NCBI RefSeq assembly: GCF_000739995.1
Contig: NZ_BBJX01000013.1
Coordinates: forward strand, 87,572 to 151,571
Length of the DNA stretch: 64,000 nucleotides
Direction of reading: 5' to 3'
Source of the DNA: Comamonas granuli NBRC 101663
GTDB lineage: Bacteria; Pseudomonadota; Gammaproteobacteria; Burkholderiales; Burkholderiaceae_C
A program made the position numbers and the translations under genes. Shown one piece after another: positions 41,866 to 51,637 of this stretch. Every line of letters starts with the position of its first letter. Position 1 is the stretch's first letter. Under the pieces are notes generated by a model. The model was given only the letters and a program-made list of their open reading frames with translations. It was not told the DNA's origin and did no database searches.

Positions 41866-42177
41866 TCACACCTGCATGTTCATGATGTCGGTGTAGGCCT
41901 GGACCATGCGGTTGCGCACGTGCAGCGTGGCCTGAAAGCCGATCTGCGCCTTCTGGATGGCCACCATGGTTTCTTCCAGACTGACGTTGGGGTTCTCCAG
42001 TTGCACTTCGCGCTGCATGCGGCCCGCCTCGTTCTGGGCACTGCTGACGGATTGCAGGGCCCCCTTGAGGGCGTCTGAAAAGCCGGCGCTGCGGGTTTCG
42101 GCGGGTGTGGGCTGGGCACGGCGCGCCATGCCTGCGCCCGCAAGCGGGGTGGTGGTGCTGGGAATGCGGAGGTCCAT
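41866..42177 (-). CDS. fliE: Flagellar MS ring-rod junction protein FliE
   Basis: Start 42177 gives 103 residues. The C-terminal half has the FliE signature (SLEETMVAIQKAQIGFQATL, HVRNRMVQAYTDIMNMQV). It connects the MS ring (FliF) to the rod and is the first rod protein exported. Upstream in-frame residues are unlike the family. It is divergent from fliF, as in enterics, and convergent with fliT. Confidence 0.95.
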   Translation of the reverse strand: MDLRIPSTTTPLAGAGMARRAQPTPAETRSAGFSDALKGALQSVSSAQNEAGRMQREVQLENPNVSLEETMVAIQKAQIGFQATLHVRNRMVQAYTDIMNMQV

Positions 42178-42355
42178 GGCGGTATCCGTGCAGTGACATG
42201 GGGGGATGACGCAATGGTAGGCAGGGGGCGCGGCGCCATAGTGGCGAAATGATGGCCAAATGCGCGCCTTATCGGGCCGCCAGTGAACGGGGGGCGGCCG
42301 AATAATCGACGGCACCAAAGCCTGCTTCCGGGCTCCTGTCATACTGCCAAGCAAG

Positions 42356-44062
42356 ATGTCCGCCGCCGCTCAAGTGCCCGCCCCTGCTCCCGCCGCTGCC
42401 GCTCCTGCGTGGATGCAGCGGTTCTCCTCCCTGGACCGTGCCCAGCGCCTGCGCCTGGGGATCGGCGTGGTTCTGCTCGTGGCCGCGGCCATGGCCGCGG
42501 TGCTGCTCGGGCGTCAGCAGGACTACCGCGTCCTGTTTGCCAATCTGTCGGACAAGGATGGTGGCGCCATCGTCGCGCAGCTCACGCAGATGAACGTCCC
42601 CTACCGCTACACCGAGGGTGGCGGCGCCATCATGGTGCCTTCGGACCGGGTGCACGATGTGCGCCTGCGCCTGGCCTCGCAGGGCCTGCCCAAGGGCACG
42701 GTCACCGGCTTCGAGGTGATGGAGTCCGGCCGCTTCGGGGTGACGCAGTTCCAGGAGCGCCTGAACTTCCAGCGCGGGCTCGAAGGCGAGCTCACGCGCT
42801 CCATCCAGTCGCTGTCCTCGGTGCAGAGTGCGCGCGTGCACCTGGCGCTGCCCCAGCAGAACGGTTTTTTCCGCGAGCAGCAGAAACCCTCGGCGTCCAT
42901 CCTCGTGAGCCTGTACCCGGGCCGCACGCTCGACCGTGCCCAGATCGCCGGCATCGTGCACCTGGTGGCTGCCAGCGTGCCGGAGCTGCAGCCCGCGGCC
43001 GTGAGCGTGCTCGACGATAGCGGCAAGCTGCTGTCGCAGTCGGGCGAGGCAGGCAATGGCGCGGCGGTGGACGCGCAGCAGTTGCAGTATGTGCAGCAGA
43101 TCGAGCAGCAGTACACGCGCCGCATCATGGAGATCCTCGAACCCGTGGTCGGGCGCAACAACATCAAGGCGCAGGTGACGGCCGAGCTCGACTTCAGCCA
43201 GACCGATTCCACCCAGGAGCAGTACCGGCCCAACCAGACGCCGGACGCCGCCGTGGTGCGCAGCCAGCAGGTACTGGAAAGCCGGGAGACCGCGACTTCC
43301 ACCAGCACGGGGCCCGTCGGCGTGGGCGCCGTGGCCAACCAGCCGCCCGCACCCTCGGCTGCGCCCATCAACGGCGCCAACCCGGCGCCCCAGGCGGCAG
43401 GCCAGGCGGGGGGGCAGCAGCAAGGCACGGACACGGGCAGCAGCAAGCGCGAGTCGACCACCAACTACGAGGTGGACAAGACGGTGCGCGTCACGCGCGG
43501 GAACAACTGGGCGATCAAGCGGGTCAATGCGGCCGTGGTGGTCAACTACCAGAGCGTGACCGATGCCAAGGGCAAGGTGGAGCAAAAGCCGCTGTCGCCC
43601 GAGCAGATGGAGAAGATGACGGCACTGGTGCGCGAGACCGTGGGCTACAGCAGGGACCGGGGCGATTCCGTGAACCTCATGAACGCGCCCTTCCAGCAGG
43701 AGCCGGTGGTGGCGAACGATACTCCGCTGTGGAAGCAGCCCGAAACGCAGGAGCTGGCGCGCAGCCTGGCCTGGCCCGTGGGCATGGCGCTGTTTGCTGC
43801 CCTGGTGCTGCTGGGGCTGGTGCGGCCCGCGCTCAAGGCGCTGGGCGGGCCCAGAGCCATCCCCATGGCGGGCGCGCAGCTCGACGCCGTGGAGGCTGAC
43901 CAGCCCGAGCGCCCGGCGCTGCCGGCGCCGGCCAAGAAGGAGCAGCAGGCCGTGGCCACGCCCGAGCAGTTGCGCCTGGAGGAGGCGCGCGCGCTGGCGC
44001 GCTCCAACCCGGTGGCTGTGGCCAATATCGTGAAGAACTGGGTCGGCGGGGAGACCGCTTGA
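42356..44062 (+). CDS. fliF: Flagellar MS-ring protein FliF
   Basis: The 568-residue protein has an N-terminal membrane helix (about 33-52), ring-building motifs (YRVLFANLSDKDGGAIVAQL and NFQRGLEGELTRSIQSLSSV, VHLALPQQNGFFREQQKPSA), a Pro/Gln-rich loop, a second membrane helix near 465-485, and a C-terminal FliG-binding tail (VANIVKNWVGGE). It is the platform on which the basal body assembles. It is the first gene of the fli plus-strand block and shares a 178-bp divergent region with fliE. Confidence 0.97.
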   Translation: MSAAAQVPAPAPAAAAPAWMQRFSSLDRAQRLRLGIGVVLLVAAAMAAVLLGRQQDYRVLFANLSDKDGGAIVAQLTQMNVPYRYTEGGGAIMVPSDRVHDVRLRLASQGLPKGTVTGFEVMESGRFGVTQFQERLNFQRGLEGELTRSIQSLSSVQSARVHLALPQQNGFFREQQKPSASILVSLYPGRTLDRAQIAGIVHLVAASVPELQPAAVSVLDDSGKLLSQSGEAGNGAAVDAQQLQYVQQIEQQYTRRIMEILEPVVGRNNIKAQVTAELDFSQTDSTQEQYRPNQTPDAAVVRSQQVLESRETATSTSTGPVGVGAVANQPPAPSAAPINGANPAPQAAGQAGGQQQGTDTGSSKRESTTNYEVDKTVRVTRGNNWAIKRVNAAVVVNYQSVTDAKGKVEQKPLSPEQMEKMTALVRETVGYSRDRGDSVNLMNAPFQQEPVVANDTPLWKQPETQELARSLAWPVGMALFAALVLLGLVRPALKALGGPRAIPMAGAQLDAVEADQPERPALPAPAKKEQQAVATPEQLRLEEARALARSNPVAVANIVKNWVGGETA

Positions 44063-44089
44063 GCGGCGCGCTCGCCTGCAGGAATCACC

Positions 44090-45085
44090 ATGGATGAAGA
44101 AGGACTGAACAACGCCGCCATCTTCCTCATGTCGCTGGGCGAGGAGGAGGCTGCCGAGGTTTTCAAGCACCTCTCGCCCAAGGAGGTGCAGAAACTCGGC
44201 GAAACCATTGCACGCATGCGCACCGTCTCGCGCGAGAAGGTGGACGAAGTGGTCCAGAAATTCTCGAACGAGGCGGCCGCCCAGAGCCTGCTGGTGTCGG
44301 ATACCGGCAACTATGTGCGCGCCGTGCTCAAGCGCGCCCTGGGCGACGACAAGGCGGGCCTGCTGATCGACCGCATCCTGCAGGGCGGTGACGTCTCGGG
44401 CATCGAAAGCCTCAAGTGGATGGACCCGCTCTCCGTGGCCGAGCTGCTGCGCAACGAGCACCCGCAGATCGTGGCGGCCATCCTCGTGCACCTGGACCAC
44501 GACCATGCCGCCTCCGTGATCAAGCATTTCACCGAGCGCCAGCGCAACGAAGTCATGCTGCGCGTGGCCACGCTCGAGGGCATACAGCCCATGGCGCTCA
44601 AGGACCTCAACGAGGTGCTGTTCAAGGTGCTGGCCGGCGGCGACAAGATCCGCAAGGCCTCGCTCGGCGGCGTCAAGACGGCAGCGGAAATCATCAACCT
44701 GCTCGGCACGAACGTGGATACGGCCGTGCTGGAGTCCATCCGCGCCCACGACCCGGACCTGGCGCAGAAGATCATGGACAAGATGTTCGTGTTCGACGAC
44801 GTGATCAAGCTCGACGATCGCGCCATCCAGGCCGTGCTCAAGGAGATCGCCTCCGAGACGCTCATCGTGGCCCTCAAGGGCGCCATGCCCGAGCTGCGCG
44901 AGAAGTTCCTCTCCAACATGTCCTCGCGCGCCGCCGAGGCGCTGCGCGAAGACCTGGAGTCGCGCGGCCCCATGCGCCTGTCCGAGGTCGAGGCGCAGCA
45001 GAAGGAGATTCTCAAGACCGTGCGGCGCCTGGCCGATGAAGGCCAGATCGTGATTGGAGGCGGTGGTGACGACGCCTTCGTCTAA
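44090..45085 (+). CDS. fliG: Motor switch protein FliG
   Basis: The 331-residue protein has the three FliG domains: the N-terminal FliF-binding part (NNAAIFLMSLGEEEAAEVFK), the middle (EHPQIVAAILVHLDHDHAAS), and the C-terminal torque helix with charged residues (LAQKIMDKMFVFDDVIKLDD, REKFLSNMSSRAAEALREDL). It transmits stator force to the rotor. Its 3' end overlaps fliH. Confidence 0.97.
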   Translation: MDEEGLNNAAIFLMSLGEEEAAEVFKHLSPKEVQKLGETIARMRTVSREKVDEVVQKFSNEAAAQSLLVSDTGNYVRAVLKRALGDDKAGLLIDRILQGGDVSGIESLKWMDPLSVAELLRNEHPQIVAAILVHLDHDHAASVIKHFTERQRNEVMLRVATLEGIQPMALKDLNEVLFKVLAGGDKIRKASLGGVKTAAEIINLLGTNVDTAVLESIRAHDPDLAQKIMDKMFVFDDVIKLDDRAIQAVLKEIASETLIVALKGAMPELREKFLSNMSSRAAEALREDLESRGPMRLSEVEAQQKEILKTVRRLADEGQIVIGGGGDDAFV

Positions 45086-45800
45086 GAGCAGCCGGATCTA
45101 CGCGCGCTTCATCCCGCGGGAAGAAGTGGGCGACGTCACGCACTGGAAGTTCGGCGCCGTGGACGGCACCCCGGAGGTGCCGGAAGAAGCCGAGGAGCTC
45201 CCCCCGCCGCCCACCCCCGAAGAGGTGGAGACCGCGCACCAGCAGGCCCTGGAGCAGGCGCGTGCCCAGGCCTGGGCGCAGGGCGAGGAAAAAGGCCGCG
45301 AACAGGCCAGCCTGGAATGGCAGCAGCGCCTCGATGATTACATCGGCCAGCAGGGGCGGGAGGCGGCCGAGCGCATCGACGCCATCGTGCGCGGCATGCA
45401 GGAGCAGTGGGAGCAACTGGAGCAGGGCGCTGCCGGCCACGTGCTGGAGCTGGCCTGCGACATCGCCCGCCAGGTGCTGCGCCAGGAGCTGCAGGCCAAC
45501 CCCCAGGCCCTGCTGCCCGTGGTGCGCGAAGCCGTGGGCATGCTCGCTGCCGACAGCGCCACCGCCACGGTGCGCCTGCACCCGCAAGACCACGCGCTGC
45601 TCGAGGCGGCCTTGCTCCAGGAGCCCTTCGCCCAGTCGGTGAAATGGCTGGCCGATGCCAGCGTGGCCCCGGGCGGCTGCCTGGTCGAGCAGGCGGGCGT
45701 GGTGATCGACGGCAGCCTGGAAAAGCGCTGGCAAAGGGCCATTGCCCCGCTGGGCCTGGCCGTGCCGCTGGAGGGCGAGGGCGATGACCCCGGCACCTGA
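45066..45800 (+). CDS. fliH: Flagellar export ATPase regulator FliH
   Basis: GTG 45066 is preceded by GGAGG five bases away and gives 244 residues; the frame could also start with TTG 45054. The start lies inside fliG, so the genes are coupled. The sequence has the FliH N-terminus ([20 protein letters not shown]), an acidic/proline stretch, a Q/E/A coiled coil with GxxxG-like spacing ([20 protein letters not shown]), and a C-terminal domain ([20 protein letters not shown]). It binds FliI and delivers it to the export gate. Confidence 0.92.
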   Translation: MTTPSSKSSRIYARFIPREEVGDVTHWKFGAVDGTPEVPEEAEELPPPPTPEEVETAHQQALEQARAQAWAQGEEKGREQASLEWQQRLDDYIGQQGREAAERIDAIVRGMQEQWEQLEQGAAGHVLELACDIARQVLRQELQANPQALLPVVREAVGMLAADSATATVRLHPQDHALLEAALLQEPFAQSVKWLADASVAPGGCLVEQAGVVIDGSLEKRWQRAIAPLGLAVPLEGEGDDPGT

Positions 45801-47196
45801 CCGTACTGCCCGGCACGCCTCGCCGTGGGCCGATTTCCTGCACAACGCCCGCGCTCTCGTGGCGCAGGATGCGGGCCTGGAGCTGCGCGGCACGCTCACC
45901 CGCCTGACCGGCCTGGTGCTGGAGGCCGTGGGCATCCGCGTGCCTGTGGGCTCACAGTGCCTGGTGCAGATGCCGGGCAAGGAGCCGGTGCTGGCCGAAG
46001 TGGTCGGCTTTGCGGGCGAGCGCGCCTTTCTCATGCCCGCAGGCGACATCCATGGCCTGTCCAGCGGAGCCACCGTGGTGCCTGCGCCCCCCTATATCCC
46101 CGTGCCGCGCATGGGCGAGCCGGCGCGCGCCGTCAACCGCATCGGTGCGCTGCGCGTGCCTCTGGGGGCGGGCCTGCTGGGCCGCGTGGTCGATGCGCAG
46201 GGCGTACCCCTGGACCATGCCGGGCCGCTGCAGGACGTGAGTGCCGAGCCCATCAACCGCAGCCAGATCAACGCCATGGACCGCGACCCGGTGCGCGAAC
46301 CGCTCGATACCGGTGTGCGCGCCATCAACGCCCTGCTGACCGTGGGGCGCGGCCAGCGCCTGGGTCTGTTTGCCGGCTCCGGCGTTGGCAAGAGCGTGCT
46401 GCTGGGCATGATGGCGCGTTACACCCAGGCCGACATCATCGTGGTCGGGCTGATCGGCGAGCGCGGGCGCGAGGTGAAGGAGTTCGTGGAGGACATCCTC
46501 GGTGCCCAGGACCGCGGCCGCGCCGTGGTGGTGGCCGCGCCGGCCGACGCGCCCCCACTGCTGCGCATGCAGGGGGCGGCCTACGCCACGGCCGTGGCCG
46601 AACATTTCCGCGACCAGGGCAAGCATGTGCTGCTGCTCATGGATTCACTCACGCGCTATGCCATGGCACAGCGCGAGATCGCCCTGGCCATCGGCGAGCC
46701 GCCGGCCACCAAGGGCTATCCGCCCTCGTGCTTTGCCAAGCTGCCCCAGTTGGTGGAGCGCAGCGGCAACGGCCTGCACGGGGTGGGCTCGATCACGGCC
46801 TTCTATACCGTGCTGTCCGAGGGCGATGACCAGCAGGACCCGATCGCCGATGCCGCGCGCGCCATTCTGGACGGGCACATCGTGCTGTCGCGCGCGCTGG
46901 CCGAGACCGGGCACTTCCCCGCCATCGACATCGAGCAATCGGCCTCGCGCGTGATGCACAACGTGGTCCCGCGCGCGCATTTCGAGGCGGCACGGGAGTT
47001 CCGCGCCGTCTATTCGCGCTACCAGAAGAGCCGCGACCTGGTGCAGGTGGGGGCCTATATGGCGGGCTCCGATCCCTTGCTCGACGAAGCCATTCGCTTG
47101 CAGCCGGCCATGCAGGCCTTTCTGCAGCAGGGCATGTTCGAGGCCGCGCCCCTGGATGCCAGCGTGGGCGCCATGGCGGCCGTGCTGCACGGCTGA
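45784..47196 (+). CDS. fliI: Flagellar export ATPase FliI
   Basis: The 470-residue ATPase has the Walker A AGSGVGKS at about 197-204, the family motif [18 protein letters not shown], Walker [21 protein letters not shown], and [20 protein letters not shown]. It is homologous to F1-ATPase beta and forms a hexamer that primes substrates for export. It starts 17 bases before the fliH stop. Confidence 0.97.
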   Translation: MTPAPDRTARHASPWADFLHNARALVAQDAGLELRGTLTRLTGLVLEAVGIRVPVGSQCLVQMPGKEPVLAEVVGFAGERAFLMPAGDIHGLSSGATVVPAPPYIPVPRMGEPARAVNRIGALRVPLGAGLLGRVVDAQGVPLDHAGPLQDVSAEPINRSQINAMDRDPVREPLDTGVRAINALLTVGRGQRLGLFAGSGVGKSVLLGMMARYTQADIIVVGLIGERGREVKEFVEDILGAQDRGRAVVVAAPADAPPLLRMQGAAYATAVAEHFRDQGKHVLLLMDSLTRYAMAQREIALAIGEPPATKGYPPSCFAKLPQLVERSGNGLHGVGSITAFYTVLSEGDDQQDPIADAARAILDGHIVLSRALAETGHFPAIDIEQSASRVMHNVVPRAHFEAAREFRAVYSRYQKSRDLVQVGAYMAGSDPLLDEAIRLQPAMQAFLQQGMFEAAPLDASVGAMAAVLHG

Positions 47197-47210
47197 GAAG
47201 GAGCACAGCC

Positions 47211-47660
47211 ATGGCCAGGACCAACGCTCTTGCCGTCGCCGTGGAGCTGGCCACGCGCCAGCGCGACGAGGCGCGCCGCGTGCTGCAGGACGCACTGGGC
47301 GCCCAACAGGCGGCGCAGGAGCAGTTGCAGGTGCTGAACAACTACGCGCAGGAAACGGAAAACCGCTGGGGCGTGCGTGCCGAGGTGCAGCGCGCCCCGG
47401 AGGTGCTGTTCCACCACTACCAGTTCATGGGCCGCCTGCAGCACGCGGCCGGCCTGCAATCGGGCGTCGTGGGCGACCACGCGGCGCGCGTGGACCACGC
47501 CCGCCACAAATGCCTGGAGGCCGAGGTGCGCCTGGCCAGCCTGCAGAAACTGCTGGACAAGCGCCGCCTGGAGGCCGAGCAGGCGCACTGGCGGCGTGAG
47601 CAGAAACAGACCGATGAGCGTGCTGCACAGCAGCACTTGCGTACACACAGCGGCCATTGA
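47211..47660 (+). CDS. fliJ: Flagellar export protein FliJ
   Basis: The 149-residue protein is one long antiparallel coiled coil rich in R/E/Q/A (ELATRQRDEARRVLQDALGA, QKLLDKRRLEAEQAHWRREQ). FliJ is the stalk-like partner of the FliI ring. Identity rests on length, coiled coil, and the invariant position between fliI and fliK, 14 bases after fliI. Confidence 0.93.
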   Translation: MARTNALAVAVELATRQRDEARRVLQDALGAQQAAQEQLQVLNNYAQETENRWGVRAEVQRAPEVLFHHYQFMGRLQHAAGLQSGVVGDHAARVDHARHKCLEAEVRLASLQKLLDKRRLEAEQAHWRREQKQTDERAAQQHLRTHSGH

Positions 47661-47677
47661 AGGCCGGGGAGTTCACC

Positions 47678-49075
47678 ATGGAAGCAACACGCATGCAAGG
47701 CCCGTCCAGCCCGCCCCCCCAGGGCGGGCAGGTGGCGCGTACCCGCCCCGGGGCTGCCTCCGCAGCGGGCCCGGACGCTGCGGCCGCCCAGGGGGGCGGC
47801 GCTTTTCTGTCCTTGCTGGCAGCGCTGGAGCCGCTGGACGGGGCGGCCCTCACCACCGCCCAGGATGCGGCACTGCCCGCCACCGGCAGCACACCGCCTG
47901 CGGACGAACCTGCCGCCCAGGATGCGGCCCAGGCCATGCTGCAGGCAGGCTGGTGGACGCAGCCGGAGGTGCCGGTGCTGCCCAATGCCGTGCAGGACGC
48001 GGTCGGCGGATCCGTGTTGGAGAGCCGTGGCGGCCTGCACAGCGGGCTGCTGCCGACGCACGGGCCGGGCGCGCTGCCTGTGCCGGGAGGTCCGGCCGTG
48101 GGTGGCAAGGGTCTGGACAGCATGCTGCTGGCGGCCGGGCTGCCCGATGGCCTGGTGGCGCAGACGGCGCGCCTGGACGCGGCGGCGGGCGATGGCCGGC
48201 AGGCTGGTGCAGGCCTGGTGGGCGATGCCGAGGGCGCACCCGCCCGGCCCGGCGGGGCGGGGCGCAAGGCAGGTGCCTCCCGGGGTGCTGCCGCGCTGGG
48301 TGCCATGGATGCGACCGCGGCGAGCCGTCCGACGCTGGCGCGGTATGCCCCGGCCGGCGATGCGGTCTCGGCCCCGGGCAGCCTCGGCGCGCAGGCCACA
48401 CCCTCGCAGGCCCAGAGCCTGCAGGCTGCGGCGGCGGGCCTGGGGCGTGCCGCCCTGGAGGCAGAGCGGCAGGCGGGCGGGGCGGCGCCCCAGTCCACGC
48501 TCTCTGCCGCAGTGGCCGAGGCGGGGGCCGTGCGCGCGCCCGCGCCGCGCCATGAACCGGGGGGCGGTGCCTTCCAGTCAGGCACAGATGGTGCATGGGC
48601 GGCGCCCGCCGCCGACGGGTTTTCGGCGCCCATGGCGGATCTGCCGGCCGACGCTGGCGTCGCCGCCTTCGAGGAGGCCCTGGCCGATGAAGTGGCGTTC
48701 TGGGTGAACCAGAACCTGCAAAAGGCCGAGCTCACAGTGAGCCACGATGGCATGCCGGTGGACGTGAGCGTGGCCCTGCAGGGCAACCAGGCCCATGTCA
48801 GCTTCACGGCCGAGCAGGCGTCCACCCGCGAACTGCTCGATGCAAGCCAGGCGCAGCTGCGCGACCTGCTGCAGCAGCATGGGCTGGAGCTGGCCGGACT
48901 GTCCATCGGCCAGAACGCGCAGCAGCCGGGGGCCGGGCCCGGGGGCGAGGGGAGTGGGCGCGGACAGGACGATCCCCGCGGCGGTGCCGGTGTACAGGCC
49001 GGCCCGGCGGCGGTCGATGGCGTGCGCACGGGTATCCGGGTGCTGACGGACCGCGCCGTGGATCTGTTCGTCTGA
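47678..49075 (+). CDS. fliK: Hook-length control protein FliK
   Basis: Start ATG 47678, preceded by GGGGAG, gives 465 residues. Most of the protein is low-complexity (G/A/P/Q), the ruler region. The folded C-terminal switch domain is at about 325-430 (WVNQNLQKAELTVSHDGMPV, GNQAHVSFTAEQASTRELLD, LRDLLQQHGLELAGLSIGQ). It measures hook length and triggers FlhB switching. The N-terminal part has biased composition but stays open throughout. Confidence 0.93.
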   Translation: MEATRMQGPSSPPPQGGQVARTRPGAASAAGPDAAAAQGGGAFLSLLAALEPLDGAALTTAQDAALPATGSTPPADEPAAQDAAQAMLQAGWWTQPEVPVLPNAVQDAVGGSVLESRGGLHSGLLPTHGPGALPVPGGPAVGGKGLDSMLLAAGLPDGLVAQTARLDAAAGDGRQAGAGLVGDAEGAPARPGGAGRKAGASRGAAALGAMDATAASRPTLARYAPAGDAVSAPGSLGAQATPSQAQSLQAAAAGLGRAALEAERQAGGAAPQSTLSAAVAEAGAVRAPAPRHEPGGGAFQSGTDGAWAAPAADGFSAPMADLPADAGVAAFEEALADEVAFWVNQNLQKAELTVSHDGMPVDVSVALQGNQAHVSFTAEQASTRELLDASQAQLRDLLQQHGLELAGLSIGQNAQQPGAGPGGEGSGRGQDDPRGGAGVQAGPAAVDGVRTGIRVLTDRAVDLFV

Positions 49076-49176
49076 GCCTGTGCGCCGCCACAGACGGGAA
49101 ATGCCACCGTATTTGCCGTTTTATTCTGGCTATCATCGGCTGGCCGGCGTCCAATAATGGACCCCATGCGAGGTTC

Positions 49177-49202
49177 GCCGCCCCTGCAAGGCAGGGGGCG
49201 GC
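49177..49202. promoter_or_regulatory. Stable G+C hairpin between fliK and fliL
   Basis: GCCGCCCCTGC (49177-49187), loop AAG, and GCAGGGGGCGGC (49191-49202) pair with a single bulge. It lies in the 157-bp fliK-fliL gap, about 30 bases before the fliL start. There is no U-tract, so it may slow or process the transcript between the fliF-K and fliL-R blocks rather than end it. Confidence 0.4.
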
Positions 49203-49232
49203 AGCCCCTTGCACCCCAAGCTAGGAAACACC

Positions 49233-49802
49233 GTGGCATCCACCGCAGCACCCGCCGAAACCGCCAAAAAACCCGCCAGGAGCAAGAAGCTGCTCGTCAT
49301 CATCGGCGTGGTCGTGGCGTTGCTGGTGCTTGCGGGTGCGGGCACGCTCTGGTTTCTCAAGAGCAGGGCGCAGGCGGCAGACGGTGAGGAGGCGCCGGCC
49401 AAGGCGGCCGAACCGGCAGCCCCTCCGGTATTCCTGCCCATGGACATGCTGGTCGTGAACCTGGCAGACAACGGCGGCGAGCGCTTTGCCCAACTGGGCA
49501 TCACCCTCCAGCTGGCCGATGCCAAGACGGCAGAACTCGTCAAGCAGCACATGCCCACCATCCGCAACGGCGTGCTCATGCTCGCCTCCCAGCGCACGTC
49601 CGATGAGCTGCTCACCCGCGAAGGCAAGGAAAAGCTCGCCAAGGACATCCAGCGCGAAGTCTCGCGCCCCCTGGGTTTCGACGCTCCGGCGGCCAAATCC
49701 AAGTCCCGGGGCGATGAGGAGGACCCCGACGCCCGCCCGCGGCGCAAGGCGCCGGTCAACCCGGTGCTGGGCGTGCTGTTTTCCAGTTTCATCATCCAGT
49801 GA
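49233..49802 (+). CDS. fliL: Flagellar basal-body protein FliL
   Basis: GTG 49233 follows AGGA by six bases and gives 189 residues; a TTG start at 49209 is possible but less likely. A lysine-rich N-terminus leads into one membrane helix (LLVIIGVVVALLVLAGAGTL), a linker and the periplasmic FliL domain (FLPMDMLVVNLADNGGERFA, LGITLQLADAKTAELVKQHM). FliL surrounds MotA/B stators and supports torque. It opens the fliLMNOPQR block. Confidence 0.94.
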   Translation: MASTAAPAETAKKPARSKKLLVIIGVVVALLVLAGAGTLWFLKSRAQAADGEEAPAKAAEPAAPPVFLPMDMLVVNLADNGGERFAQLGITLQLADAKTAELVKQHMPTIRNGVLMLASQRTSDELLTREGKEKLAKDIQREVSRPLGFDAPAAKSKSRGDEEDPDARPRRKAPVNPVLGVLFSSFIIQ

Positions 49803-49820
49803 ACGGCACGGGAGCGCGCC

Positions 49821-50825
49821 ATGAGCGAATCATTCTTATCGCAGGAAGAAGTCGACGCCCTCCTGGAAGGCGTCACCGGCGAGAGCCAGAAGAACGAGAA
49901 AGAGGTCTTCGATACCGGGGAGGTGCGTGTCTACGACATCTCCAGTCAGGAGCGCATCGTGCGCGGCCGCATGCCGACGATGGAAATCGTCAACGAGCGG
50001 TTTGCGCGCAACTTCCGCATCGGTCTGTTCAACTTCATCCGCCGCAGCCCCGAGATCTCCGTGGGCACGGTGACCGTGCAGCGCTACAGCGCCTTTCTGC
50101 GCGAGCTGGCGGTGCCGACCAACTTCAACATCGTCGCCATCCGCCCCCTGCGCGGCAGCGGCCTGATCGTGTGCGAGCCCTCGCTGGTGTTCGGGGTCAT
50201 CGACACCCTGTATGGCGGCGTGGGCAAGTTCCAGACGCGCATCGAGGGGCGCGATTTCTCGGCCACGGAGCAGCGCGTGATCAACCGGCTGGTCGATGTC
50301 ATCACCTCCGAGTACAAGAAGGCCTGGCACGGCATCTACCCGCTGGAGCTGCACTACCAGCGCTCGGAGATGCAGCCCCAGTTCGCCAACATCGCCACGC
50401 CCAGCGAGATCGTGGTGTCCACGGCCTTCCAACTGGAAATCGGCGACCTCTCGGGCGCCATCCATATCTGCATGCCCTATGCGTCGCTCGAACCCATCCG
50501 GGACGTGCTGTACTCCTCGACCCAGGGCGACTCGATCGAGGTGGACCGCCGCTGGGTGCGCGTGCTCTCGCGCGAGATCCAGGCGGCCGAGGTCACGCTC
50601 GTGGCCGAGCTGGCAACGGCAGAGGCCACCGTCGAACAATTGCTGGCGATGAAGCCGGGCGACTTCATCGAGCTCGACCGCCAGCCCCGGATTCGCGCCT
50701 CCATCGGTGGCGTGCCCCTTTTTGATTGCCAATACGGTACCCACAACTCCCGGTACGCCATCCGCATCGAGGAATGCCTGCGCACCGGGGACGTAAGCTG
50801 GATGGGAGAGAAGAATGCCCTCTGA
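49821..50825 (+). CDS. fliM: Motor switch protein FliM
   Basis: The 334-residue protein begins with the CheY-P-binding peptide SESFLSQEEVDALLEGV. It has the middle domain (MEIVNERFARNFRIGLFNFI, FSATEQRVINRLVDVITSEY) and the FliN-like C-terminus (LLAMKPGDFIELDRQPRIRA). It forms the C ring and reverses rotation on CheY-P binding. It overlaps fliN by 11 bases. Confidence 0.97.
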   Translation: MSESFLSQEEVDALLEGVTGESQKNEKEVFDTGEVRVYDISSQERIVRGRMPTMEIVNERFARNFRIGLFNFIRRSPEISVGTVTVQRYSAFLRELAVPTNFNIVAIRPLRGSGLIVCEPSLVFGVIDTLYGGVGKFQTRIEGRDFSATEQRVINRLVDVITSEYKKAWHGIYPLELHYQRSEMQPQFANIATPSEIVVSTAFQLEIGDLSGAIHICMPYASLEPIRDVLYSSTQGDSIEVDRRWVRVLSREIQAAEVTLVAELATAEATVEQLLAMKPGDFIELDRQPRIRASIGGVPLFDCQYGTHNSRYAIRIEECLRTGDVSWMGEKNAL

Positions 50826-51261
50826 AGAAAACCCGGACAACAAGCCCGGCGAAGCGGCGGACGATCCGTTTGCCGATTGGGCCGAGGCCCTGGAAGAGCA
50901 AAAGCGCACCGACGGCCCGGACACCAGCGACCAGGGCGGGCCCCTGGCCGGCGGCGCGGCCATGCCGTTCTCGGGCGCGAGCAACGATGCACCGCACCAG
51001 GACATCAACATGGTGCTGGACATCCCGGTGCAGTTGTCGGTGGAGCTGGGCCGCACGAAAGTGCCCATCAAGTACATCCTGCAGCTCGCCCAGGGCTCGG
51101 TGGTGGAGCTCGACGCGCTGGCTGGCGAGCCCATGGACGTGCTCGTCAACGGCTACCTCATCGCCCAGGGCGAGGTGGTGGTGGTCAATGACAAGTTCGG
51201 CATCCGCCTGACCGACGTCGTGACCCCGTCCGAGCGCTTGCGCAGGCTCAGCCGTGGCTGA
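50815..51261 (+). CDS. fliN: Motor switch protein FliN
   Basis: The 148-residue protein has an acidic/proline N-terminal extension and the conserved SpoA domain at the end (VLDIPVQLSVELGRTKVPIK, LAQGSVVELDALAGEPMDVL, GEVVVVNDKFGIRLTDVV). It completes the C ring and docks FliH. It overlaps fliM and fliO. Confidence 0.97.
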   Translation: MPSEENPDNKPGEAADDPFADWAEALEEQKRTDGPDTSDQGGPLAGGAAMPFSGASNDAPHQDINMVLDIPVQLSVELGRTKVPIKYILQLAQGSVVELDALAGEPMDVLVNGYLIAQGEVVVVNDKFGIRLTDVVTPSERLRRLSRG

Positions 51262-51637
51262 TGCATCCATGACGCAGGCGCTGCTCGCCGTCGTGCTCTT
51301 CATGGCGGGCATGGCGGCCTTGCCCTGGCTGGTGCGCCGCCTGCAGCAGCGCCAGGCCAACGCCGGGGCCGGGCAGGCCATGGCCTCCAAAGTGGTGTCC
51401 GCCGTGGCCGTGGGGCCGCAGCAGCGCGTGGTGACCGTGGAGGTCGGACCCGAGCATGCGCGCACCTGGCTGGTGCTGGGGGTGACGGCGCAGCAAATCC
51501 ATTGCCTGCACGTGCTGTCCGCCGCTGGCGCCACCGCCGCCGGCAGCACGGCCGCGGACTTCGCGCGCACCCTGCACGCCGAGTCCGCCGCCCTGGGCGC
51601 GCCCGCCCTGTCTACCGATGTGCGCCATGGCTCCTAA
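51254..51637 (+). CDS. fliO: Flagellar export-gate assembly protein FliO
   Basis: The GTG 51254 frame gives 127 residues and overlaps the fliN stop; ATG 51269 is the alternative but lacks a ribosome-binding site. One membrane helix (LLAVVLFMAGMAALPWLVRR) is followed by a small cytoplasmic domain with VVSAVAVGPQQRVVTVEVG, the FliO pattern. FliO assists FliP ring assembly. Identity also rests on order N-O-P. Confidence 0.88.
   Translation: MADASMTQALLAVVLFMAGMAALPWLVRRLQQRQANAGAGQAMASKVVSAVAVGPQQRVVTVEVGPEHARTWLVLGVTAQQIHCLHVLSAAGATAAGSTAADFARTLHAESAALGAPALSTDVRHGS

Noticed and set aside
42260..42290. Minus-strand CCCGATAA as a sigma-28 promoter for fliE
   Set aside because: No -35 element at the right distance.
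42269..44749. 826-residue open frame antisense to fliF
   Set aside because: Shadow frame; fliF is unambiguous.
49171..49203. Rho-independent terminator after fliK
   Set aside because: The hairpin is strong but has no U-tract; recorded only as a hairpin.
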